Below, piece by piece: positions 36,505 to 48,329 of a stretch of 64,000 nucleotides of DNA; within the stretch, counting starts at the first letter, position 1; each line of letters opens with the position of its first letter. Below the pieces are notes generated by a model. That model was not told the origin of the DNA. It worked only from the letters and a program-made list of their open reading frames with translations, and made no database searches. The stretch comes from Acholoe squamosa. Its lineage: Eukaryota; Annelida; Polychaeta; Phyllodocida; Polynoidae. Where the stretch lies: assembly GCA_949317995.1 (NCBI GenBank), contig OX439049.1, positions 15,934,395 to 15,998,394 of the forward strand, given 5' to 3'. A program made the translations under genes and the position numbers.

Positions 36505-38917
36505 ATGGCGCATGCTAGGGATTCTCTCAGGTGAAAGAGACGGAAAATAAGGAAAAGGTCCTCCCCTATCTTTAAGTATAGCAGTAAAAAGTTCATAGCA
36601 TGTTACAGGCTTTCCAAGAAGATAGTGGTACAGTTAGCTCACGAGTACAGCAAGGAAGCTTGTTTCAAAGGATGCACCAGGGGAGGTGGCCTCACCCATA
36701 TAGACAGGGTTAGCATTGTTTTCTCTTTCTGTCACATTCCAAGTGTTACCCATATGACACATAAAATAATTTCTTATGTATAAGGGGTCTTTCATAGCAT
36801 TGGTCTTGAGCAAATAATTTTTTGCCCTTATGGTAGAGGGTTGGGCTTTCATTTTTTTTATAAATTTCTGCTCTCCAAAAAAAAGACCAAATGAAAAAAA
36901 TAATTTCAACCTCCCTATGAAAAAAAAAAATCCTAAAAAAGCTGACGCATCTCTCTTTTTTTTTAAAGGCAATATATAAGAGAAATTGTAGTAAAAACAT
37001 TTTTTTTAATGTTTAAATTCTCCCTTGTTTCCTTCCTCAGGTGATATCAGAGTGTTTTCCAGTTTTGGAGGCAGCTGTGCATGTAAAATACCTTCATTCA
37101 AGGGACATTTTTGCATATGTTGCAGAAGACACGTCTTGTGTATGATTCTATCTCAAAAATCATAACAAAATATGAAAATATAATCATTTGCTAGGCATTA
37201 TTCCCTCATAATACATGTCAGATAAGACAAAATGCCCTCTGTAGGTCCCATACGGGCTGGAAAAGCACCATGCTCGTAAATGTTTTCATCATTTTCAAGA
37301 TAAGAATATCTGAAGACCTGAACAATTTGAACAGGTCCATGGTGCAAAACCTTTTTGATCTATTAAATTTCATCATCAATTGTTGTTTTGACCTGATGAT
37401 TCATTGACAACCATATTGAAATGCTATTAAAACCCCATTTTAGGCATGTGAGGCCTATTATGATGCACTATTCAGCTATTTAGTTGTAAGTAGTAACAAA
37501 AGCGTTGTCGGCACCAAAGACTAGAATCATAAGATGTGCCTAGTTCTTCTCACACTTATTGTATTACTTAGATATTTCACATGCCTTTAAAGATGATCAA
37601 GTAGAACATAAAACTGGATAATTCTGGTATCAGTGAGTGATCACACAGCCATATATGGTGATCTATGTGGTCCCACATAAAAAATCAAGGAGAAATTTTG
37701 CTGAAAATCACAGTTTTTGCAAACTAAGAAAAATCACATGTCTCCCATAGTGTGATGAGCCACCATAGAGGTAGGGAAAAAAGCATACTCATTTATAAAC
37801 TTGATGGGTCAGTATTATGCACTATCTATGAAAAACTGATGGATAAAGTATTTTTCACAAAATATATAGGGCCAAACTTTGAAAAACAACAATTTTTTTA
37901 AACTAATGATTTTTAAATTTATAATTTGTACTTCAGTGGTAAACTGTGAACTATATTAATGTAATACTATCTACCCTGGCCTGAAAAGCAATGAGTTTCA
38001 TCTTTCATTTGCTGCAAATATTGTGTAAATTGGATAAATTTTGGCTAAACTAAAGCATTTCTTAGCGAAAATTCAGGAAAACTAAGTTTTGGGTTCCCAA
38101 CTTGCTGCATCGAGCTATAGGTGGCCTGGCAGCGTCAATGACGCTTACGCCCTGCACTCCAGCCCCGTTGGGGATCAGCTGGCAATAGAAGAATGGAGCA
38201 ATTTCATGCTTTTTGGAGAAAACAAAAATCAGAGGGAAAGATTTTTTTTATTTTCTCCTGGAGCTACCGTAATTCTTGTCACTTTCTTCTTTGTTTTATT
38301 TCAGGTACGGGCTGAAAAAGAACCTCTTCACGCCTTTCAGGACTGAGAACCGCCCCCTCACAAGAGGCTTTCAACAAGTTGCACAAACGTACTAGAGTGA
38401 AAGTTGAACAGGCTATCGGGGTGCACAAGCAAAGGTGGAGGTAAGTTCATATTCCAGGCAAAGCGTCATGTACCCTAAGGTCATCAAGTTAATTTTCATG
38501 TTATTTGAAAGACCTGTGTCTTGTTTACTCTTAACAGATACAACTTATCTGTTTGACACTATTCACACAGGAAACTTGGCTAAAGGGTATTAGCACACCT
38601 CCCCATGTAGTAGGTTTTAATATATGTCAGTCGCTCTGAATTAAATATGATATTACGTTTTCATTCTCTAGGTCTGCATCTGTGTCTATGAGGCAGGCCA
38701 ACAGCTCTGAACAAATAGTACCGTTTTTTTTTTATCTTTGCCTTTGTTTAAATTCAACTTGTAAGCATTCTTTTCACACAACTTCAAGATGATAGAGAAA
38801 TGTCTTTTATTTTATAGGATTCTTGACTTGTAGGGTGGCTACATTAGGCACAAACCTGCCAGAGCGTCTAAGATCATTGTGACCTGCTGTTGCTTGCAGA
38901 ATGTAGCACTTGCATGA
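36505..38917 (+). pseudogene. Harbinger-2 transposase (fragmented)
   Basis: Exon 1 opens at ATG 36505 (MAHARDSLR, then TGA) and continues in frame to YRLSKKIVVQLAHEYSKE, a HARBI1-type N-terminal region. A middle exon at about 38089-38215 has YRWPGSVNDAYALHSSPVGD, matching the region around the second catalytic Asp. An exon at 38305-38441 gives YGLKKNLFTPFRTENRPLTR, then after a frameshift FNKLHKRTRVKVEQAIGV with the catalytic Glu. The last exon (38818-38917) holds KPARASKIIVTCCCLQNVALA after an in-frame TAG and ends at TGA 38915-38917. I could not find the exon with the first Asp (expected DGTH-like). Two or more lesions make it inactive. Confidence 0.75.
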
Positions 38918-39180
38918 TCATGGCGTCAGGATAGTTAATCATCATACACAGAACAGCAAACTAGCTTTGAAAGTCTACTTTCTCAGAGGTAGAGGACAAG
39001 CTTCTTGCAAGCGCTTTCTCTCCTCTCTCTTAGTTCAGACAACTCAGTCTTTTTCTCTCGGCCTTAGCTTCCTCCCCTTCTACTGACTCTATCACACTTA
39101 ATTTCCTCTTTGTTCTCCTGTCCTCTCTCTCCAGTCTCACGCAGGCCCTCATTATCTTCCTCTCTGCCTTTGCCGCTTTT

Positions 39181-40440
39181 TCACTTTCTCTTTTTTCTCT
39201 CTGCTGTGTCCTTTTTCTCTGCAGCAGGCACAGAGGGTTTTCTTTCCCTTATTTCCTCCCTCATAGCATCATTTTTTTCCTTCTTCTTCTTCTTCAATTT
39301 TGTCTTGGCTAGACGTTCAGCCTCTTTCTCCTCTCTTCTCCTCTCTAGCAACATTTTCCTCTTGTGCTCCGTTCTCCTCTCCTCCTTCCTTTGCCTAGCT
39401 TCTCTAGACAGCTTTCTCTTCATCAGTGATTTGGGTACACCTTGGCGTGGCATGTCCACCTTAGAGTATTCTGCCTTGCAAGGCCTGTTTTTGTCCCATA
39501 TCAGCTGCTGATTTGATTTATCGACTACTTTAGGGGTATGTGTTGTGATGGGCATAGGCTCTATACCTGTACATAAGTATTAAGTATATATAAGAAGACC
39601 TTTTCTTTTGCTTTTATAATTAAGAGTACTTTTTTGGCGCAGTTCCCTTTCTCCTGCTTCTTCTAGAACCAGTCACAGCAGGCTTATTTCTTTCACCCTT
39701 TTCCTTTCTGGCTCTTTTAGCGGGACACCCCAGATAAAATAAAGAATGGTGGTTGTAACAGCTGCTCTCAAAGACACCAAAAAAAGGTATAGTAATGGTT
39801 TTTCTTTTCCTTTTCAGATAGACTGATATAAGAAAGCAGAAATAAATTAATTTCCTGAAAAACACACTTTATTCTTTAGTCGACTTGCAAAGTCATTTAT
39901 GTGTTTACGCATGTCCTTCAAAACCCATCCCTTCTTGCGGTTGTGAACGCTATTGACAGCAGCTGTAGAGGAGACACATGAAGGTACAACAAAGGGAAAA
40001 ACATTGGTGAAGATGGATGTATGTCAACTATGAAAGCAAGGGTTATTCTAGTAGAATAAAGAAGGTTTTTTGTTCAAACGTTAGATTTAATATATTATAT
40101 TTTAAGACATGAAGATACATATAAATCTGTCATATTACCAAGGACAGTGTCCCGTGCCTCCCGCCTTTTAGCGGCATTTAGAGGTCCCCTCGCTCGTACA
40201 TCTTTCTTGAAATGCAACAACTGGTAAAATAAGCTACGATTTTCTTCGTCTGACCACCAGTAGTCACGTTCTCTCTGTCCCTTTTGCCATAAGTTTCACA
40301 GGGATTTCAATCACATCCGAGCTAAACGACAGTTGGGGATCTTTAGCGTCAGTTTTGCCCTGGGTCTTTGCCTTAACAGGAACCTTTGGTTTAGTATTTT
40401 TTTGTACTGTCTTTACTGGCTGAACAGGAGTCACTTTCTT
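39181..40440 (-). pseudogene. Duplicated 3' exons of the Harbinger-2 Myb/SANT-like gene
   Basis: The tandem copy nearest the 3' end repeats part of exon 2, the AAVNSVHNRKKGWVLKDMRKHIN exon, the basic GSRRSRRKGTAPKK frame and the 39555-39181 Lys/Arg/Glu-rich frame (ending KKDTAERKKRK). It lacks a 5' end of its own, so it can only act as extra downstream exons. Confidence 0.7.
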
Positions 40441-40473
40441 CTTCTTGTCACTTTCTTCTTTGTTTTATTTCAG

Positions 40474-41086
40474 GTACGGGCTGAAAAAGAACCTCTTCAC
40501 GCCTTTCAGGACTGAGAACCGCCCCCTCACAAGAGGCTTTCAACAAGTTGCACAAACGTACTAGAGTGAAAGTTGAACAGGCTATCGGGGTGCACAAGCA
40601 AAGGTGGAGGTAAGTTCATATTCCAGGCAAAGCGTCATGTACCCTAAGGTCATCAAGTTAATTTTCATGTTATTTGAAAGACCTGTGTCTTGTTTACTCT
40701 TAACAGATACAACTTATCTGTTTGACACTATTCACACAGGAAACTTGGCTAAAGGGTATTAGCACACCTCCCCATGTAGTAGGTTTTAATATATGTCAGT
40801 CGCTCTGAATTAAATATGATATTACGTTTTCATTCTCTAGGTCTGCATCTGTGTCTATGAGGCAGGCCAACAGCTCTGAACAAATAGTACCGTTTTTTTT
40901 TTATCTTTGCCTTTGTTTAAATTCAACTTGTAAGCATTCTTTTCACACAACTTCAAGATGATAGAGAAATGTCTTTTATTTTATAGGATTCTTGACTTGT
41001 AGGGTGGCTACATTAGGCACAAACCTGCCAGAGCGTCTAAGATCATTGTGACCTGCTGTTGCTTGCAGAATGTAGCACTTGCATGA
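40474..41086 (+). pseudogene. Duplicated last two exons of Harbinger-2 transposase
   Basis: Exons 40474-40610 and 40987-41086 are the tandem copies of 38305-38441 and 38818-38917, with the same frameshift and the same in-frame TAG. The lesions therefore arose before the duplication. Confidence 0.78.
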
Positions 41087-41349
41087 TCATGGCGTCAGGA
41101 TAGTTAATCATCATACACAGAACAGCAAACTAGCTTTGAAAGTCTACTTTCTCAGAGGTAGAGGACAAGCTTCTTGCAAGCGCTTTCTCTCCTCTCTCTT
41201 AGTTCAGACAACTCAGTCTTTTTCTCTCGGCCTTAGCTTCCTCCCCTTCTACTGACTCTATCACACTTAATTTCCTCTTTGTTCTCCTGTCCTCTCTCTC
41301 CAGTCTCACGCAGGCCCTCATTATCTTCCTCTCTGCCTTTGCCGCTTTT

Positions 41350-44326
41350 TCACTTTCTCTTTTTTCTCTCTGCTGTGTCCTTTTTCTCTGCAGCAGGCAC
41401 AGAGGGTTTTCTTTCCCTTATTTCCTCCCTCATAGCATCATTTTTTTCCTTCTTCTTCTTCTTCTTCAATTTTGTCTTGGCTAGACGTTCAGCCTCTTTC
41501 TCCTCTCTTCTCCTCTCTAGCAACATTTTCCTCTTGTGCTCCGTTCTCCTCTCCTCCTTCCTTTGCCTAGCTTCTCTAGACAGCTTTCTCTTCATCAGTG
41601 ATTTGGGTACACCTTGGCGTGGCATGTCCACCTTAGAGTATTCTGCCTTGCAAGGCCTGTTTTTGTCCCATATCAGCTGCTGATTTGATTTATCGACTAC
41701 TTTAGGGGTATGTGTTGTGATGGGCATAGGCTCTATACCTGTACATAAGTATTAAGTATATATAAGAAGACCTTTTCTTTTGCTTTTATAATTAAGAGTA
41801 CTTTTTTGGCGCAGTTCCCTTTCTCCTGCTTCTTCTAGAACCAGTCACAGCAGGCTTATTTCTTTCACCCTTTTCCTTTCTGGCTCTTTTAGCGGGACAC
41901 CCCAGATAAAATAAAGAATGGTGGTTGTAACAGCTGCTCTCAAAGACACCAAAAAAAGGTATAGTAATGGTTTTTCTTTTCCTTTTCAGATAGACTGATA
42001 TAAGAAAGCAGAAATAAATTAATTTCCTGAAAAACACACTTTATTCTTTAGTCGACTTGCAAAGTCATTTATGTGTTTACGCATGTCCTTCAAAACCCAT
42101 CCCTTCTTGCGGTTGTGAACGCTATTGACAGCAGCTGTAGAGGAGACACATGAAGGTACAACAAAGGGAAAAACATTGGTGAAGATGGATGTATGTCAAC
42201 TATGAAAGCAAGGGTTATTCTAGTAGAATAAAGAAGGTTTTTTGTTCAAACGTTAGATTTAATATATTATATTTTAAGACATGAAGATACATATAAATCT
42301 GTCATATTACCAAGGACAGTGTCCCGTGCCTCCCGCCTTTTAGCGGCATTTAGAGGTCCCCTCGCTCGTACATCTTTCTTGAAATGCAACAACTGGTAAA
42401 ATAAGCTACGATTTTCTTCGTCTGACCACCAGTAGTCACGTTCTCTCTGTCCCTTTTGCCATAAGTTTCACAGGGATTTCAATCACATCCGAGCTACACG
42501 ACAGTTGGGGATCTTTAGCGTCAGTTTTGCCCTGGGTCTTTGCCTTAACAGGAACCTTTGGTTTAGTATTTTTTTGTACTGTCTTTACTGGCTGAACAGG
42601 AGTCACTTTCTTCTTCTTGTTAACGGGAGAGGCAGCCGGAATTAGTTTTTTTTAGCTCACAATTTGCTTGAAAGACGGCAGACTTTTCTTTTTTTTTCGC
42701 AGACACCTTTCCTTCGTCGTCATCGTCCTCCCCGCTGCTGGTCGTCAACTGGGAGCTTTCAGACTCTTCCTTGGGGGCAGGCTGGTTCTCTGAACGAGAT
42801 TTGGACGGCTGATAGTCGACTTCCCCACTGACATCATAGTCACCAAGGTCCTGAAATGAAATAAAATGTTATTAAAAATTAGCATGTGTACAAGGCAGAA
42901 AAAAGGTGCACATACATATGTATCTGTAAATTTTGTTATCTCTTTCAACCTTCCCCCTCCCTTCTTTCTTTCTCTTTAACAAAGCTGAAGACAGAAGGAA
43001 AATTCTGCTCCCCCTCCCCCTACACTGAAAAAAGTCTTCCTGACAAAGTGACATGTATACCCATGTCAACTTGATTTGACACAGATAGCACACGTCATTG
43101 GGACATGTGCACATATGTCACCATGACAACTGTAGCACACAGTAATCCTCATATGATTTGACATGCCTTAAAATGCCATGTCATCTGTGAGTTGACTAGG
43201 GTCACGGCCATGTCAAAGGCACTTGACATGTGATGGTTTGACATACATAATTGTTCTAGGATGTTCCACTAGATGGGGCAAACAACCATTTTGGTACCAG
43301 GATTAATCAGTACCAAGAAGTACTACCAACACTTGAGACATTTGATGTATCTGTGTCATTTTGTTTTCATGAAAAATAGATCACTAAGGTCTGTAAATAC
43401 TATTAAAGAATGGTAGTGAATTCTATGTCATTGTTAAATTTGCATTTGTTATTGAATATCAAAATAGACACCCACCATCCTGAATACTTCAACTGGAGAG
43501 GTTAGACACCATATGTGTGGGTCAGTGAAAATACCAAAGGACTGTATTTTAACCCACAATCTATAATCTCAGTATCTACAGTACAGCTTCATGTCTTGTC
43601 TTATGGAGTGCATAGAGGTCCTCAGTCAAGTAGAAGTTCTGTAGATAGGAAAAGGTGCCTTAGTGTTGCAGGCCTGTGAGACTATGATATCCCCTGCCTT
43701 CTATTATAGGCCTGCCTTGATTGAACCATTGGTGCATAGTTATTGACTGCTCTTCACCCTTACATAATTGTCTCACAGTATTACCTAGCACTCAGGTGAA
43801 TGGATCAGAAATATGTGACGTGTCTTCATTACGCATGTCAAGTGGAGTTGACGAGCCAAATATGAGAGGGTCAACCTCATTCGACATGCCTTCATGCATG
43901 TCATGTGGGAGACAAATTGTGATCAGTGTTCTTCTCTCTGTGATACTATATGCAACTTCATGTTGCTGGCTCCAAATGAAAACAATAAAGCGCTGGAGAG
44001 GGGGGGGACGGGACATGATTTCAGAGATGACGAGTTGTGGGGGGGGGGGGGGGGCAAGATCATGCATGCTTAATACCTAAAGGCTCAACCTTTAATTAAA
44101 TATACTAACAGGACAAACAAAGAAAAAGAGAAATTCAACCAAAAAAAAAAAAGAAAACAGATCGTTGAGATGTTCCCTATTATCGCCTGATTTGAGACAC
44201 ATGGAACAGACCGTCTCTACTCTGATACGAGAAGAAAACGGCTGAAGAGAAAGAAAACAAGGATAACACACGATCTATTATTGTCCAAGAGGCAAAGATA
44301 TTTACCTTGGAGGAGTAGTAAGACAT
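41350..44326 (-). pseudogene. Harbinger-2 Myb/SANT-like partner gene (broken)
   Basis: Exon 1 is only seven codons (44326-44306, MSYYSSK) followed by GTAAA. A 1.45-kb intron (carrying the 43049-43942 repeat) leads to exon 2 (42850-42311). That exon encodes DLGDYDVSGEVDYQPSKSRS, an acidic DDDDE run, Lys-rich ASPVNKKKKVTPVQP and, after a frame change, YWWSDEENRSLFYQLLHF, a SANT/Myb-like helix. Exon 3 (42134-42040) gives AAVNSVHNRKKGWVLKDMRKHIN, the recognition-helix part. Downstream basic frames (42037-41792 and 41727-41350) form a Lys/Arg/Glu-rich coiled-coil tail. At least two frame changes in exon 2 prevent translation. Role by analogy: DNA binding and nuclear delivery of the transposase. 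Confidence 0.65.
43049..43942 (+). repeat. Dispersed ~0.9-kb repeat, copy 2
   Basis: Homologous to 17915-18817. It sits in the first intron of the Harbinger-2 partner gene, so it inserted into, or came along with, that element. A G homopolymer tract (about 44038-44054) and an A-rich run follow. Confidence 0.75.
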
Positions 44327-44599
44327 ATTTTTATAAACAACTGCTCGATCTCCAAAGTTGCGGGAAAGTTTTGCCGGAAGTGACGTAGCAGCGCACTTGG
44401 GTCAAGTTTCGCTGATTCCTGTCGGCCTTTCTGATGCTAATGCTAGAAGAATTGCGCTAAGTCTGAGGTTCGCAGAAAAAGGTGTCGCTACGATAGTGAC
44501 TGTCGTAATACAATGCGGCGTGTTTTGTGTAATGCGCTACAAAATATGTTTGCAGCCTTTCTCTTGCATAATGTCGCTTTTTTGTGTAATGGCCCCTGG

Positions 44600-45700
44600 C
44601 TATACTTCGATAGAAATCAGACTACTCTGTCCAACCTTTTCCTTGGCAGATAAGGGCCATTTGGTACATCTCAGTACAAACAGAGATGGTGTGAGTTTTG
44701 CATGTTACATGTAGACACGGAATGTAACAAAATACCCTCCAGGGGTTGCTGATTGATTTTCCTAAAACAATAGTCAATGTTGATTCAAGGTAGGTATAGC
44801 CCTTGCAGAAAGTCACATATTTCTTTGGCTTCATTACGCCATTGGATGAAAGGTGGATTTCACTCTCTTGCTGGATGACAATGTTTACCCAAAGGGTGTA
44901 CTTGCAAGAAAAGAAGTATCCCTCTCTACCAATGTATGCAAGGTACAATCAGAGGCATTTTTCAACCATGGCCGTTACAATGTCTCATCTATCATGCTTA
45001 CGCCATCTTAGACAACCCCACATTTTTAATCAAATGGCAATATTCAATGCCATATCAGGTTGCTATGAATTTCGTTTCAAATCCATGAGTTAGTGAATAG
45101 TCTCAACCACAATTGAGAAATACTCCCCTCTCCCCACTGAGGATATTCGTGTGCTGGTCGAAAACTGGCAGGATGTAGGTAAGTCAATGAGCTGTTTCTT
45201 ACCCTTGCTGCTCTTCAATTAGTCTGTGTGTGGGTATTGACCAAGTTTCTTGCTGTCCTGATACCAACTACTAGTACTTCAATGTAATTTCTGGGAATTG
45301 AGCATACCACATTATATTCCAGTTGTGTACAATTGCTTGTTTTTTTTGTAATTGAATAATACCACCATATCTAGATGATTAGTATTACCCACAATTGAAC
45401 TAAATGAAGCACACTCTAATGTGCAAAACCCTCCAAACTGTGTTGTGCAACGCTCTGGTGAACGTAATATGAAGCATCAGCGACCTGTGTTTGAGAGTCA
45501 ACCATGTTTGACTCTATGATTATAATAGAGAGTAAAGCATGTTTGACTCTATATAGAGTCTGACTCCATCAGACAACTGAATATAGGTCTAGCTTGATTA
45601 AGACATGGCAATGGACGCTTTTAAAATTATGATTAAGTAAAATGTGTACTCTAAACTAATTTTGCATATTATCAATCATAATAGGCCGATGAAATGCTTG
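44600..45700. other. No gene recognised
   Basis: No coding or RNA feature is supported. A local repeat of GTTTGACTCTAT is present around 45505-45560. Confidence 0.45.
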
Positions 45701-45799
45701 CCAGACAACTCGTTCACCCACCAGGTCGTCCACTATCAAGTCGGCCACTGTCAAAGTCGTCCACTACTGCTTGGTCAAGTCGTCCACCATGGAGAAACC

Positions 45800-46960
45800 G
45801 CCTCTCCCCCGGACACTACCCCCAACCTGCCCCACTCCAGTATCCCCATCCCTACCCTGGCCTGACTGGAACAATGCTATAAGCTGCATCTTAGGTCTGA
45901 AGAGTTTGCTATGCCTTTCTATACAAAGCGTTATTTCATTTCTTGGGTAAAGACCCTATAATTTTGCCAGATGGGGTTTAGGTGAGGGGTTAATCAAGAA
46001 GCCTATTACAGTCTCGCATCAAATGTCACCAATTTAACAATTTCTAAGGCCCATAAATGGTCATTTGAAATAGACTTTGATTCGCCATTGGCTAGGGACT
46101 ATGATACATTTTCTAATCGACTATAGTCAGAGCCTTTCATCACATTCAATCAAACTCTTTGAGACATTTTCAATACTTTGGGAATTTTGTTTCAATCATG
46201 TCTCGAATCAAACCTACAGACCATTATTGTCCTAAATATAGAGGCAAGTAGCAAAATAGAAAGGATAGAATCCAGGGATAGAATAGATATTTCAGTATTT
46301 GTGAGGTGAACTCGCCAGATTCATACTACCAGTAGGGAGGGCATAACCCCTTACACCCATAGTCCATAAGGCCTCTGTCGCAGAAATATTATATATGGGA
46401 ATTGTATGGCTCAATCGTGCAACAGAGGCTAAGTGGACTATGGGTCTCGGACTATGGGTTTTAAAACCATATGCCACTGTCATGTGATTGATAACGGTCC
46501 TAGCATGTTGCTAGTGACAGGGAGTATCAACTAGGTGGTCCATGTAGTCGGGGGCTAAACCCAACTTCTGCCTATCTGTATAATCTCGTTTCAGAAGTTG
46601 GCAATCAATAACTACCCATACAAGTTCTGTAGAAATTATATATGTGGATGCTTCATACCTAAAGTATGAAAGTGAGTTATCTGGTTTCCACATATGTTAA
46701 AGAATACGTCTCAATGTCAAGATATTTGGAGAAACATTTAGCTTGCTATGGGCTGTTGAAGTTGGAGCAGGTGGCCAGTGTGAAAATATCCTGTAAATGG
46801 TGGGGTGGTCTATCAATATGCTTAGTGGTCAAGTCAGGGGCGATCTACCCTACCACACACTAGTCACCACGTCCACACAGGTAAACCCATGCAACTGTTT
46901 GTGACGCACTGATAAGGGTGTTGGTGCAGGTGCATATACCTCTTGGTGACAGACGCATTT
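45800..46960. other. No gene recognised
   Basis: Sequence inside the bracketed segment, 3' of the recombinase (minus sense). A CCTCTCCCCCGGACACTACC-type pyrimidine-rich piece lies near 45800. No supported frame. Confidence 0.4.
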
Positions 46961-46962
46961 GT

Positions 46963-47261
46963 ATTGACTCGTCGAAGCTCTGGGAAGGATAACTAAGTCA
47001 CTAACTACCGTTTAGCTGCCCGTCACAGAGTGACCCAGCACTTTATTAAAGAGAAAAAAAACAAAGTTCCCCCACTGTGGGGGGAGAGTGTAAGGGGAAC
47101 TGTTCCATTCTACACCAGGTGGTGGTGGTGCAGCATCTAACATCAATAGGCCAATAGTTCACCCGTGTGTGATCTATTTGGACCATTGACTCGTCGAAGC
47201 TCTGGGAAGGATAACCAAGTCGAAAACTGCTGTTTAGCCGACCGTCACCAAGTGACCCGGC
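46963..47261 (-). repeat. Pair of ~78-bp direct repeats
   Basis: ATTGACTCGTCGAAGCTCTG begins both 46963-47040 and 47185-47261 (222 bases apart). Each copy ends with a small CGTCAC.(3).GTGAC hairpin. They lie just beyond the stop of the tyrosine recombinase frame and may belong to the 3' terminal repeats of the retroelement. Confidence 0.65.
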
Positions 47262-47318
47262 ATACCCAGAAACTATGACAAGTCCAAGTCAATTGCAAAT
47301 ATAAACTCAATAATAGCT

Positions 47319-48297
47319 TCACTTCAATAATGTGGACGATATAACATTGTCAAGTTTGATTCTTGTAACCATAGGCTTTGCTAGGTATATGAGCGCTGTC
47401 AATCCTGCCCAATCCCCTGCCTGCCGAATATCCTCCAACGGAATGCCTGACTCATGAAAGAAAACTGCTACCGCTCTCCCTAAACTATGCACTCTGGCCC
47501 TTTCAGGGTTCACCACAATGCTCTTAATTAGTCCCTTTAGGAACTTGAGCAGGACCGAGTAAGTGAGGGGAACTTCTCGCCCTCTTTTATGAATTACAAA
47601 TAATAGTGAGTCTGGTGAAGCAGGAGCATCAATCATATGCTTTTGAATCAAGGAGGTTGCACAGATAGGTGAACCTCGGGTGTAGGTTATGGAAATTAGA
47701 GGCAATCTCTGCCCATATTGAATTGTTTTTGAGCTACTAATCTCAAGCATCATGCCCCATGTGTGAAAGATCACTGATTTCCTTTTCAGGAAATGGCCTG
47801 ACAAGTAAGATAATAAATTTGGTACCAAGTTACTTTTTCTCAGCAAGGAGCGAAAGCTCAAAACTATGCAAGCCCACATAACACAATGGTTACTGTTTGA
47901 TAAATCCACTGCCCTGAACATGTCACATAAGTTAGCGAATGTTAATGTCACTTCAATAGGGACTGGATGGCCCAATATCCTGCGCAAACCATGAGCGCGG
48001 CACTGAAAGCAAAGTCTTGGCGATTCCAGCCCACCTCATAACCAAAATAGCAGTTTAAGCTAATTACACCATTAACATAATTATCAATAGTGCTGTAGCT
48101 AGACAGTCAGAAAGGTACATAATATAACAAGTCATAGTTAGCACATCTGTAGGAAGAACTTTCATTCCGAGCCAAGCGCAGAATACAATATAGCATTTCC
48201 ACTGTGAAGATTTTGTGCGCCAGGTTGATGGGGACCACACATAAGCCCTGGCCTCTGCTGCTAGCTTATCTAACTTCATACACCGCTGGGAAACCAC
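47319..48297 (-). pseudogene. DIRS-like tyrosine recombinase (broken)
   Basis: The N-terminal core-binding part is open from 48297 (LAAEARAYVWSPSTWRTKSS, then LPTDVLTMTCYIMYLSDCL). A frame change at about 48060-48080 leads to YVNGVISLNCYFGYEVGW, and another leads to the 222-residue catalytic frame 47987-47319. Catalytic landmarks: Arg in LLRKSNLVP, HSLGRAVA where DIRS-group enzymes have HSxRR, GDWAG and a Tyr in LIYLAKP. The HxxR arginine is therefore Gly. The enzyme would integrate a circular cDNA. The neighbouring RNase H frame on the same strand supports a DIRS-like retroelement rather than a Crypton. Confidence 0.75.
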
Positions 48298-48329
48298 TAC
48301 AACATAAAAATAAGGGAAACTCTACGCTT

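Larger units (their letters stand above)
38273..42612 (+). repeat. Nearly identical 2.17-kb tandem duplication
   Basis: Copy 1 about 38273-40441 and copy 2 about 40442-42612. I can see only one base change (GCTAAACGAC at 40321 versus GCTACACGAC near 42493) and one extra TTC triplet in copy 2. The junction lies in TTCTTCTTCTTGTCACTTTCTTC, and similar words occur at both borders, so microhomology may have mediated it. The unit contains the last two transposase exons (+) and the last exons of the Myb/SANT-like gene (-). Confidence 0.92.
36028..44595 (+). mobile_element. Harbinger-2: second two-gene PIF/Harbinger element (8.6 kb)
   Basis: Left end GGAGTCATTACACAAAAA, right end the inverse of GGGCCATTACACAAAAA. 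Both are preceded or followed by CTG (36025-36027 and 44596-44598), a CWG target duplication. A second subterminal inverted motif (GTAGCGACAC.TTTTTC) lies at about 36419 and 44485. It holds a + strand transposase (36505-38917, partly duplicated) and a convergent Myb/SANT-like gene on minus (44326 down to about 39180). It was enlarged by a 2.17-kb tandem duplication and by an inserted repeat (43049-43942). Its termini do not resemble those of Harbinger-1, so the two belong to different families. Confidence 0.82.

Noticed and set aside
39110-39511. 133-codon Ser/Phe/Leu-rich frame on + (also 41279-41683)
   Set aside because: It is the antisense shadow of the Lys/Arg/Glu-rich tail exon of the Harbinger-2 partner gene.
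47319-48297. Crypton (recombinase-only) transposon
   Set aside because: An RNase H domain lies directly upstream on the same strand and the catalytic motifs fit the DIRS group.
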